In this document: one piece after another, positions 54,997 to 64,000 of the stretch
How the letters are laid out: every line of letters starts with the position of its first letter
Numbering within the stretch: the stretch's first letter is position 1
Assembly: GCF_009730915.1 (NCBI RefSeq)
Contig: NC_052490.1
Location: forward strand, 32,240,625 to 32,304,624
DNA length: 64,000 nt
DNA from: Dioscorea cayenensis subsp. rotundata
Taxonomy: Eukaryota > Streptophyta > Magnoliopsida > Dioscoreales > Dioscoreaceae
Reading direction: 5' to 3'
The notes under the pieces: generated by a model
Seen by the model: only the letters and a program-made list of their open reading frames with translations
What the model was told of the DNA's origin: nothing
Database searches by the model: none
Position numbers and translations under genes: made by a program

Positions 54997-55585
54997 AAAG
55001 ATATCCATGTTTTGTCTTACAATAAACTTATAGAAAAATTAGAAAAATTTTGAATTACATAAAATTAATAAAATTATGGTTCTATCAATATACATGGAAT
55101 AGAAAAGAATAACTTTTGATTAATGGACCATATATCCGGAATAACTTTTTTAATATATAGATTTTTAAAACGTTTTGTTTTGAAAAGTAGTGAGTTGCAT
55201 GATAGAGTCAGTGAGGTCCAAAGGGTAAGTTCCCGTGATAAACATGTGGTTAGGAAAGTAAATGGGCACACTGGAATCATATCAACATGAAGTGTAACTC
55301 AAGGATCTTACGTGGAAAAGTCATGAAGATTCCTAGCTAGCCTTTTTAGTAGGCCCTAGGAATAGTAGCTAATTTGTTATCCACCTTAAATTACTTTTTA
55401 AAATAAGATAATATATATATATATATATATATATATGGTAAACATCTTTTTAGCATCTATATATAAGGAATTTATAAGCGTCAAATTATCAACCATTAAA
55501 TCATGATCCAATTACCGATATTGATGAATTAAAGTTGGTCATTGAAGAGCTAGGTGTTAGGTTGTGGACCACACATTATGTAGGG

Positions 55586-56076
55586 ATATAAGGACTTATG
55601 TGCATAAGTTGTGTAAACATACACAACTAATGTTTATAATTATGTATATCTTATTATATTCAAGTTTTGAATAGCCCCAAATTGTGATCTAATTCAAGTT
55701 TGAATTGAGTCCTAATTATTTAATTATAAATATGTGGATATACATATTAATCATATATTATGTAGAATTCTTGGAGGTAAAATTATCAAATCTATTATGG
55801 GCAGACTTGTAATTAGCCTATAAAGATTTTTTATAAATAGGGTGTGGCTCCTGAGTGTGCATGCAACAATTGAGATTCAGAATTAGGTTTTCTGAATTAG
55901 AGTTCCCATCTTCCTAGGTGTGATCAGTGAAAAGAACCACAAGACCCAATCACCTTTGTCGTGATCAATGAATTTAAGTGCAGGTACACTTCTACCACTT
56001 TTTTTTATTCCTAAGCAATCTCCAAACAAGAAGATCCAAGGTTTTGAACTAGGGTTTATGCCCATTAAATCTATCA
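55586..56076 (+). repeat. LTR-like repeat, left copy
   Basis: Collinear with 58581-59041 over words such as TTCAAGTTTGAATTG, GTGTGGATATACATATTAAT, CAGACTTGTAATTAGCC, ATAAATAGGGTGTGG and CACAAGACCCAATCACC. The TATAAATAGGG word about 170 bases in could be the LTR TATA box. Ends CTATCA. Confidence 0.75.
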
Positions 56077-57138
56077 AGTGGTACCATAATCATTTTGTTT
56101 TGGAATTGTTTAGAATTTATTTTAATTAAATCTTACATTTATTGATTTTATTAAGCATGCTTCGGTTGAGAATTTTCATGTTAATATGACGATGGTTGTA
56201 TATACATATATTGGTATGTATATGATTGTTTAATTGATTTTTATATATACATAATGATCCAAAAGAAATCCAAGTGCTGGTATAAATCTAATAGATCCGA
56301 AACAGTGCACATGCATGATCGAATTGATTTATACTTCATTATATTGTTTCTGTGTGATTGATTTATATTTGAGTAAATTGATTGATTCACGGATTTCAAT
56401 AGATATATTTTAAAATTTATTTTAATATTATATATTGATTATTTCAGAGCAATTGAAGTGCTGATGAATTAATTTATAAATCACACATGTTTATGGATTT
56501 TTAACACATGATTAGATTTATTATTATTATCATTATTTCATTACATTAATCTTGATGATCAAAATGAAAGCCCTTGAGTATAATTAATAATTTATGTTAC
56601 TTTGATTTTGAATTGGAATAATATTTGGATTTTAATTTAATTATTATGAATTTAATTTTATATTTATAATTATAAAGTTGTTTTAATAATTATTAGGAAA
56701 TAACAACTTAGAGTTGTTTTTATAGTTTTTTTTTGGGTATTTACTGCAATTGATAGAAGCAGCATTGTCACCAAAGTGACCTCTGTTGTGAAAACCTTTT
56801 GTTTGTGAATAACCATGGTGTTAGTGCATGCTTATAATCGTGCAAGCACGTCGGCCCAAAGAAAGACTGTTGTCTGGCAGAGATTTGTTTGTACATGTGG
56901 TAATAAGTTGTTTATAGTTATAAAGTGTCTATTGCGAGTATTTAGTCTGCCCAAAGGAAGACTGTATACTTGATTAGATTTTACAATAAAACTTGATTAC
57001 TGCAACAAGTTAATTACTAGTGAATTGAATCTCTGTCCAAAGACTAGGTTTAATGTCACAACAATTAACTTGAAGATGGGTGGTTGTTATTTATATGCTT
57101 GATTATTAGATTTTTGTTATTTAGTTGTGAGTTGATTT

Positions 57139-57789
57139 TTGTTAATTGCTCTATGTACAGTTGATATTATGAGTGTTGGCAATGTGTCTGCTACACTCAG
57201 TGATGGCACAAACTTTAAGACTTGGAAAAACAAGGTGACACTTGTTTTGGGATGTATGGATCTAGACCATGCATTAAGAGAACCACGTCCTGCACCTCTT
57301 ACAAATCAAAGCTCTCTTGAGGACAGGAGAGTTTTTGAGAGGTGGGAGCGGTCTAATGGCATTGGTTTGATGATCATAAAGAATACAATCCGGGAGACTT
57401 TTCTGGACACTATGTCTGAGGAAAATGTTGTTATGCACTTTCTCGACACCCTCGAAGAACGCTTCGTAAGAAGTGATAAGGCGAAGATGAGTGTTGTCTT
57501 AAGGAACCTTGTCTCTATGCGGTATAAGGGTTATGGGAACATACGTGAGTACGTTCTCGATATGTTTCATCTAGCTGGAAAATTGAAAGGCTTAAAAATT
57601 GGGTTACCAAAAGATGTTTTGGTGTATCTGGTTTTGATTTCCCTCCCTTCTCGATTCATTCAGTTTGAAGTGAGCTATAACTGTCAAAAGAACAAGTGGA
57701 CATTGAATGAGCTTATCTCACATTTGGTTCAGAAGGAAGATAGAACTAAACAACGTGTGCATTTGACATCTTCTAACTCAGGCCCTTAA
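57139..57789 (+). pseudogene. Copia-type gag, plus copy, interrupted
   Basis: 216-codon frame with features of the UBN2/Copia gag family: an N-terminal NFKTWKNKVTLVLG segment, then a VMHFLDTLEERF-like core and a C-terminal LNELISHLVQKEDR. Compared with the minus copy it lacks about five residues near residue 27 and has a TAA at 57787 after which the frame stays open for about 40 codons. No zinc knuckle or pol follows. A broken fragment, not a functional capsid gene. Confidence 0.75.
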
Positions 57790-57847
57790 AAGAAGAGGAA
57801 ATACGATAAAGCTACGGCACCGAAATCGTATAAGAAGACCAAAAGTC

Positions 57848-58499
57848 CTAAAAAAGTGCATGAGCTTTATGCTGTTTCGTTCTATCTTCCTTTTGAACCA
57901 AATGTGAGATGAGCTCATTCAATTTCCACTTGTCTTTTTGACAGTTATAACTCACTTCAAACTGACTGAATTGAGGATGGAGGGAAATTAAAACCAGATG
58001 CACCATAACATATTCTGGTAACTCAATTTTTAAGCCTTTCAATTTCCCAACTAGATGAAATATATCGAGAACATACTCATGTATGTTCCCATCACCCTTA
58101 TACCGCATAGAGACAAGGTTCCTTAAGACAACACTCATCTCCGCCTTATCACTTCTTAAGAAGCGTTCCTCGAGGGTGTCGAGAAAGTGCATAACAACAT
58201 TTTCCTCAGACATAGTGTCCAGAAAAGTCTCCCAGATTGTATTTTTTATGATCATCAAACCAATGCCATTAGACCGCTCCCACCTCTCAAAAACTCTCAT
58301 ATCCTCTAGAGCTTTGATCTATAAGAGGTGCAGGATGTGGTTCTCTTAATGCATAGTCCAGATCCATACATCCCAAAACAAGTGTCACCTTGTTTTTACA
58401 AGTCTTAAAGTTTGTGCCATTAAGCACATGAACGTCACTGAGTGTAGCAGACACATTGCCAACACTCATAATATCAACTGTACATAGAGCAATTAACAA
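57848..58499 (-). pseudogene. Copia-type gag, inverted copy, frameshifted
   Basis: Same gag sequence as the plus copy, in opposite orientation and highly similar, but split into two frames that meet at about 58287-58300. The homology with the plus copy ends near 57874 (before the gag C-terminus) and just upstream of the start, near 58500. It keeps the residues missing from the plus copy, so the two copies carry independent damage. Confidence 0.75.
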
Positions 58500-58506
58500 A
58501 AATCAT

Positions 58507-58648
58507 ATCACAATTTGGGTCCATTCAAAAGTTGAATATAATAAGATATACACAATTATAAACATTAGTTGTGTACGCCCACACAACTTATGCACATAAT
58601 TGTACATATCTTATTATATTCAACTTTTGAATGGACCCAAATTGTGAT
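58507..58648. repeat. Palindrome at LTR edge, 68-base arms
   Basis: Left arm 58507-58574, spacer ACGCCC (58575-58580), right arm 58581-58648. Arms match except for a cluster of differences around TAATGTTT/TTATGCAC. The left arm is an inverted LTR fragment, the right arm the start of the direct LTR. A transcript would form a stable hairpin. Confidence 0.85.
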
Positions 58649-59041
58649 CTGATTCAAGTTTGAATTGGGTCCTAATTATCTAATTTTAAATGTGTGGATA
58701 TACATATTAATCGTATATTGTGTAGAATTCCTGGGGCAAAATTGTCAAATCAATGATAGGCAGACTTGTAATTAGCCCCATAAAGATTTCTTATAAATAG
58801 GGTGTGGTCTCTGACTGAGCATGCAACAATTGAGATTCAGAATTAGATTTTTTGAATTAGGGTTTCCATCTCCCCTCTCTGCGTGTGATCAGTGACAATA
58901 ACCACAAGACCCAATCACCTTCGTCGTCATCAATGGTTTCAAGTGCATGTACGCTTCCGCCATTTTTTTTTTGTTCCTAAGCAATCTCCAAATAAGAAGA
59001 TCTAAGGTTTTGAATTAGGGTTTATACCATTAGATCCATCA
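58581..59041 (+). repeat. LTR-like repeat, right copy
   Basis: Partner of 55586-56076, ending CCATCA as the left copy ends CTATCA. It starts within the palindrome. Confidence 0.75.
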
Positions 59042-60578
59042 CTAAGAAGTTAAACCGAGAGTGGCCAATTAGGTATTTGATAAAAAGACTATAAGGCAAT
59101 TGTGATAAATATATAAGCTAAGTTGAAAAAGAACACCTTATTTTTATATTTAAAATGATTGTTTAACTAATTTTTTTTTTTTTGGACATTTCAATAATAT
59201 TTATATAAAAATAAATAAATGTGCATTAATAAATATTTACTTTGTTTACCATGGTGTGACTTTGAAGCTCTTTTAGATTCTCTTTTGCCCCATTTTTCCT
59301 AAAATTCTATGAACCTTATATTATTATTGTTTTTAAAATGATAAGGATTTTTGCATGATTTTTAAAACTTAATTGTGCTCTATTGTGTTTAAAATATGTT
59401 TGCTTTTTAAAATTTTTTTAAACCTATTGGAACATGGTTTTCTCTTTTTAAAATTTCTTACATAGTTATTTCAAACATTTTTTTACTCAAATTTACTACA
59501 GCGATAGTTTTTGGGTTCTCACCTCTGAGTAGAAAACATTACAATTTCAAATTGATAAGGTTGTTACAAAATGTTAATATTGTTGTGATCATGATAAACT
59601 TGTGGATTTTTTTATAGCCATGATTTATATCCATATTTTTGACCTCTTATAAAAAGTCTAGAAGTAATTCACACTTCTTTTTATAATTAAGAGATGTGGC
59701 ACGGTAGGTCATTTGATGGATACATTACTCTACAAGTTATTACGCTAGATTTAAAAAAAAAAAACAAATAATTCAATGTTATCTTTTTTTGAAATCAATG
59801 CCCCAAAAAAATGCCCATGTTTTGTTTTTGCTCTTTTTAGTTTTTTTAAGAAATATTTTTGAATGTTTTTAGAACCTATTAGATTTTAGTTTTTTTTTAA
59901 CATTTGTTTTATTTTTAGAGGCTATTATTTATAAAATGCAAGTATTTTTGTTTTTTTAAGTGTTTTCATTTTATTTTGTTTAAAAGATGTTTTTTCTTAT
60001 AAATAAATTTCTATAAAAAAAATATTTGAGTCATGATTTAAAAAAAAACAAAAAACAAAAAACAAAAAAAAAGTACCGCCAACTAAGCTAGATGGCCACA
60101 GGATTCAAGTGATCTTTGTGAAGGATTTACCGCCGGACTTAACCGGCCATAATTTTGTGAACTTTTGCAAGTGTTTCTTTTTTTTTTTTTTACTTGTTTT
60201 CTTTTTAATATTTCTTGTCATTCTTCTCATCATAGTTTATTATCCTCTTGAATAAAATCTCTTAAAACATTACTCTCTAAATAATTCCAATATTTTATTG
60301 TTAAAATCAATGCTTTTTTGGGTCATTTCCTCAAGGTGCTAATTGGGAATTTGACGGTGCTAATTGGTAATTTGGCATGATGGCTCTAGGCCATTGTCAT
60401 AAATACATATAAGCTGAGTTAAAAGGAAAAAAAGCCCTTTTTTTTATTTAAAATGTTTGTTGGATTTTTTTTGGACATTTCATAAATTACTATACTACCC
60501 CCATCATTATAATATCCTCACGGGTTGTGAAATGACCAAAATACACCTGTAATACCATTGGGAAGCAACCTGTGGACA
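59042..60578. other. AT-rich gene-free region with a diverged direct repeat
   Basis: Two related stretches, about 59063-59220 and 60345-60485, share TATAAGCT(A/G)AGTT, TTTAAAATG(A/T)TTGTT and TTTTTTTGGACATTTC in the same order, with many differences. Between them is AT-rich DNA without a gene. Confidence 0.45.
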
Positions 60579-60586
60579 GTTGGACG

Positions 60587-61571
60587 TAGATATAGGCACG
60601 AACCGATTAATCGGCCCGCCGGGCTCGACCAGATGGTTCCGGGTCAGTTTTTGACCAACCCGTAACCAGCCCGTGAAACAGTATTAACCCGCCGTGCCTG
60701 GTTGACCAGGCCGACCCAACGGGTCACGGGTCACCCGAAAGCGACCCGGACCCGGCTCGGCAGTTACTCAAACCCGCCGGGATCGGGTCCAACCCGCCAG
60801 GCCATGTGGTTTATTTATTTATTTTTTGATTTAAAGTATTATTATATTAAAAACTCAAAAATGAGATGATAATCGAATCTGGGTCATTTCTAAAAACTTT
60901 TTACCTCCTGGCCATCCTTTCCATAATTTTTTTTATCATTATTGTTAAAACAATAAAACTATATTTCATATTAAGTTTATTTTTAATAATTTTTAAAAAT
61001 AAAAAATTAATTCTAATGAATTAGATAAAGTTGAGACAACTTAAAAAATTAGAAAATAATTTTGGAAAAAATATTTCATTAAATTCATTTATCTATCTGA
61101 TTAAACGGTATGTACAATTTTTTATGTGATAAATATTAGTTCTTTAATTTTTTTATTAGAGTTAACACCCACTTATTTATTTATATCTATTTAGATCTAT
61201 CTAAACTTTACTTTTGGTTTTTAATTCTAAGGTGTTATTTTTTATACTCATTATGTTTGTCGATGAAGAAAAAAAAAAGTTTTTTGTGTCATGTGTGGAG
61301 TGGTGAGGGTTTTAATCCTTATTGAAGGAAACAATTCACAATTTATGTTGCAATCCACATTCACACGCTATAAAGAAAAATGCTTGTTGCCCTTTTTTTA
61401 AATAATAATACTAAAACACACTTTTAATTATTTATATAAATTTATATTTTGATAAAGACAAATAAGAATTTGTTAAGTCCAACATGTATTTACTTGTATT
61501 AAATGTAGGTTTATCATTTATTGCAGGGACAAAATACAAATAAGTATATTTTACAATTAATGATGTCTAAC

Positions 61572-61632
<61 letters not shown>

Positions 61633-61933
61633 AGTGAAAAACCAACAAATGTTGGTGGAGTTGGTTAGAGCATTACATTAATTTGTTATGTTCAAACCCA
61701 TGGAGAAGCTATTTCTTTCTTATTTTTTTTTTTAAAATAATAGCAACCCGCCGGGTTGACTTAGCGTGCGAACCGGCGGGTTGACCCACCGGTTTGCCGG
61801 GTTCAGAAAACTGAACCCGTAACATGGCCGCTACAGTGCGGGCCGATTATGGGTTGGCGGCCTGTCTCAACGAGTCAGATGACCCGGCAGGTTTTGCCGG
61901 GCCGGGCCAAATGACGGCCCGTGCCCCCTTCTA
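60587..61933. mobile_element. hAT-like non-autonomous element, 1.35 kb
   Basis: Flanked by a perfect 8-bp duplication GTTGGACG (60579-60586 and 61934-61941). Left end TAGATATAGGCACGAACC; right end on the minus strand TAGAAGGGGGCACGGGCC, an imperfect inverted repeat. About 200 bases inside each end are strongly GC-rich with many CCCG/CGGG words (AACCCGCC, CCCGCCGGG), against a very AT-rich interior that holds a 55-base TA run. Subterminal motif clusters are where hAT transposases bind. No transposase frame. Confidence 0.75.
61575..61629. repeat. (TA)n microsatellite
   Basis: About 55 bases of uninterrupted TA inside the hAT-like element. Confidence 0.95.
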
Positions 61934-62129
61934 GTTGGACGGTTAATAAAATTACACACTAAATATAGTTAATAAACATGAAACATGTATAATACAGAAA
62001 TCATTGGTCATATACAAGACATTAGCATAATACTTTAAAAAACAAGTGTAGTAAATAGGAATGATGTGTGTCCATGAAAAAAAAATTAAGAGGGTTGAAA
62101 ATGATATATGTTAGAAATAATTTAAATTA

Positions 62130-62310
62130 AAAAAAATATAAGGACTTAAACGTAAAATATTATATTAAAAAACCATTGTAAATGTTAAATAAGGTTGTGT
62201 GAAAAAAATTTAATTTAAAAAAATTATAAGGACTAAAATGTAAAATATTGTATAAAAAAGTAAAAAAAAAATTAATTTAAACAATTTATAAGGTTGTAAA
62301 TGTAAAATAT
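62130..62310. repeat. Irregular tandem repeat, three units
   Basis: ATAAGGACTTAAACGTAAAATATT near 62138 recurs as ATAAGGACTAAAATGTAAAA near 62225 and ATAAGGTTGTAAATGTAAAA near 62288, each preceded by an AATTTAA-rich stretch. Spacing is about 87 and 63 bases. Confidence 0.65.
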
Positions 62311-63166
62311 TATATATAAAACTATTATAAAATTTAAAAAAATTTAATAATAATCCATGTGATAAGTACCATGGATGGTACTTTTTGCGCATTTTGGTAA
62401 TTAATTTAAAAAATACTCATTTTGGTAAATAATTAAAAAAATATAATATTTTTTTTATAAAAAAAGCCCATGTCTATATGCATATATAATATTTTTTTTA
62501 TTCTCTAGTTTAAATGTTTGCGGTAAAAAAAGTAAAAGAAAAAGAAAGTTGTCGTTTATTTGAATAAATTTTTGGAGAAAATGTTTTTCCAAATTTGATG
62601 CTTTCATTTTTTTCTGGTTGAAAAAGAAATAACTCTGGAAATATGAAATTACATATGAATGTATAGGACTTTGTTTTTGTTTTTTTTTCTTTAATCCATT
62701 ATTCTGTCTAATGCAGTTTTTAACTTTTACCGATTAATATTTCTAATGGTTTAACTTCATATGATTTATACAACTCCGATTGTACAAAATAAATGATGAG
62801 ATTAGTAATTAATATTTAATAAAAATAATGTTAAACTATTTGGATATGAAAAACTTTGCTGGTTTAAATTACATGTGAATATAGCAAAAGACCAGCTTAC
62901 AAATATTATTTTTTTTTTAAAATATACAAATTACAAATAGTGTACAAGAAAAAACTAAAATTTAAATAAAATTTATTAATGTAGTATTGATGCTTTTATC
63001 AAGCATAAATGGCATGTTCCTTTAGACAAAATTTAAAAATAATAAAAATTAAAATTTTGGTGAAAATCGGTGTATATGTTTTGTTTGCTTTTATTTATAT
63101 TTTATTTAACACAAGGATAGTTCTTCCAAAGAAAAAAAAAAATCAAAAGCCAAAATCTATCTAAAA

Positions 63167-63400
63167 AATATCACTTAAAAATAATTTAAAACTTACAAAA
63201 CTACTCTTATCTCTCATAACTACATGATAATTTTTTTGATGTTGTTATTATCTTTATCTTCTAACTATCTACTGATTTACTTGATCATAATCTTCATAAA
63301 AAAATATTAACTTAAAACAATTTTAAACTCATAAAACCGCTTTTATTTCCTACTACATGCATGATAATTTTATTGATGTTATTATTATCATTATCTTTTT
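63167..63400. repeat. Tandem repeat, two diverged units
   Basis: Units at about 63167-63263 and 63301-63400 share AATATNAACTTAAAA, AAACTNATAAAAC and ATGATAATTTT(T/A)TTGATGTT. Period about 135 bases. Confidence 0.65.
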
Positions 63401-63532
63401 TATAAATATGGTTGTTACGATCATAATAAAAAATCTAACTTTATCTATAAAAGAGCAAACACAATGGGAGATTTACTCAATTTTCGATAATAGTGGGCGT
63501 TCATAAGGCATGGTGGTAATAATACAACCATG

Positions 63533-63677
63533 GTAAACGGTGGACTCAATTTTTATACTTCTTTTTATTATACGCAAGAAACTCTATGGTCGTATAATTA
63601 CTAACTTGTCGATTTACAAGCCTGATGATCAATGAGTAAACGGTGGACTCAATTTTTATACTTCGTTTTATTATTTT
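63533..63677. repeat. Direct repeat pair, about 42 bp
   Basis: GTAAACGGTGGACTCAATTT and the following TTATACTTC are repeated at 63533-63574 and 63636-63677 with one or two differences, separated by about 60 bases. Confidence 0.85.
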
Positions 63678-64000
63678 TAATCAAGAGTTTTTTTGTATTT
63701 ATTTGAATTTTGAGTTATGAAAATTTTATTTTGTCAAAAAACTGATGTGAGTAACACATATTAATATTCTAGGCAATGAGATTTTTTATTATTTTAAGAT
63801 TTTATATGTAAATACGTGACATTTATGCTTGATAAAAGCATCAAATCCTACATCAATAAATCTCATTTAATTTTTTTTCACATTATTTATAATCGATTTT
63901 TTCTATATATTCAATTGTATAATAAGGCACTTTGGCAATCAATAAATTTTTTTATATCCAAATAATTCAATGTTATTGATTGATTTATTACTAAATATTG

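Larger units (their letters stand above)
50714..55585. other. Gene-free region with repeat fragments
   Basis: Holds the ARM gene promoter, a GC-raised segment at 51275-51535 with an inverted CCGTTGGAT/ATCCAACGG word pair, (TA)n runs (51539-51567, 53061-53085, 55412-55436), and three LINE-like tails. No coding gene. Confidence 0.5.
55586..59041. mobile_element. Rearranged non-autonomous LTR retroelement with inverted gag copies
   Basis: About 3.46 kb. Two direct LTR-like repeats (55586-56076 and about 58581-59041) flank a leader, a plus-strand gag copy (57139-57789) and a minus-strand gag copy (57848-58499). The first LTR ends CA followed by AG and TGGTACC, a plausible though imperfect initiator tRNA-Met primer site. 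No protease, integrase or reverse transcriptase frame is present. The plus and minus gag copies form a foldback with arms of roughly 0.65-0.7 kb. At the right side a fragment of inverted LTR abuts the direct LTR, forming a palindrome. Best read as two copies joined in opposite orientation with internal deletion. The 5' border is approximate and no target duplication was found. Confidence 0.7.
61942..64000. other. AT-rich gene-free end of window
   Basis: No gene. Contains three families of local repeats described separately (62130-62310, 63167-63400, 63533-63677). Confidence 0.5.

Overview
The window is nuclear DNA of a flowering plant. Genes have GT-AG introns, encode plant-specific families, and sit in AT-rich DNA full of (TA)n, (CT)n and (CA)n runs and transposon debris. 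The first exons of the TTL and SCYL2 genes are strongly GC-rich while their later exons are not. This 5'-to-3' GC gradient, together with AT-rich intergenic DNA, suggests a non-grass monocot (yam-like would fit). That assignment is an inference; no species marker was read.

Layout. 0-1 kb: an intronless VQ-motif gene (+). 1.3-2.3 kb: a hAT-like non-autonomous transposon. 2.3-7.9 kb: repeats and microsatellites, no gene. 7.9-9.35 kb: a three-exon GH17 beta-1,3-glucanase (+) whose short last exon supplies a GPI-anchor tail. 9.4-15.8 kb: no gene. 15.8-18.5 kb: seven-exon TTL (TPR plus thioredoxin-like) gene (-). 18.5-25.9 kb: no gene, one hAT MITE. 25.9-33.8 kb: 14-exon SCYL2-type pseudokinase (-). 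35.2-39.2 kb: ten-exon plastid ketol-acid reductoisomerase (-). 40.4-42.2 kb: intronless ABCG half-transporter (-). 42.9-43.4 kb: a structurally complete TRIM retroelement. 44.5-46.1 kb: five-exon NUMOD3-domain gene (-). 48.2-50.7 kb: two-exon armadillo-repeat gene (-). 50.7-64 kb: transposon territory, with LINE-like tails, an LTR element holding two gag copies in opposite orientation (55.6-59.04 kb), a 1.35-kb hAT-like element (60.59-61.93 kb) and local tandem duplications.

The genes do not form one pathway. KARI makes branched-chain amino acid precursors in plastids, SCYL2 acts in clathrin trafficking, TTL in hormone and stress signalling scaffolds, GH17 at the cell wall, and VQ with WRKY factors. 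The run of six genes from 15.8 to 50.7 kb all on the minus strand is notable, and TTL, ABCG10-like and NUMOD3 genes in this order recall an Arabidopsis chromosome 1 neighbourhood.

Most interesting items: the foldback gag retroelement with a 68-bp-arm palindrome at its LTR edge; a GH17 last intron whose retention would remove the GPI anchor; a TRIM with clear LTRs, primer-binding site and polypurine tract; and three hAT-like elements with 8-bp target duplications. Exon coordinates were joined by hand from splice signals and reading phase and were not tested against transcripts.
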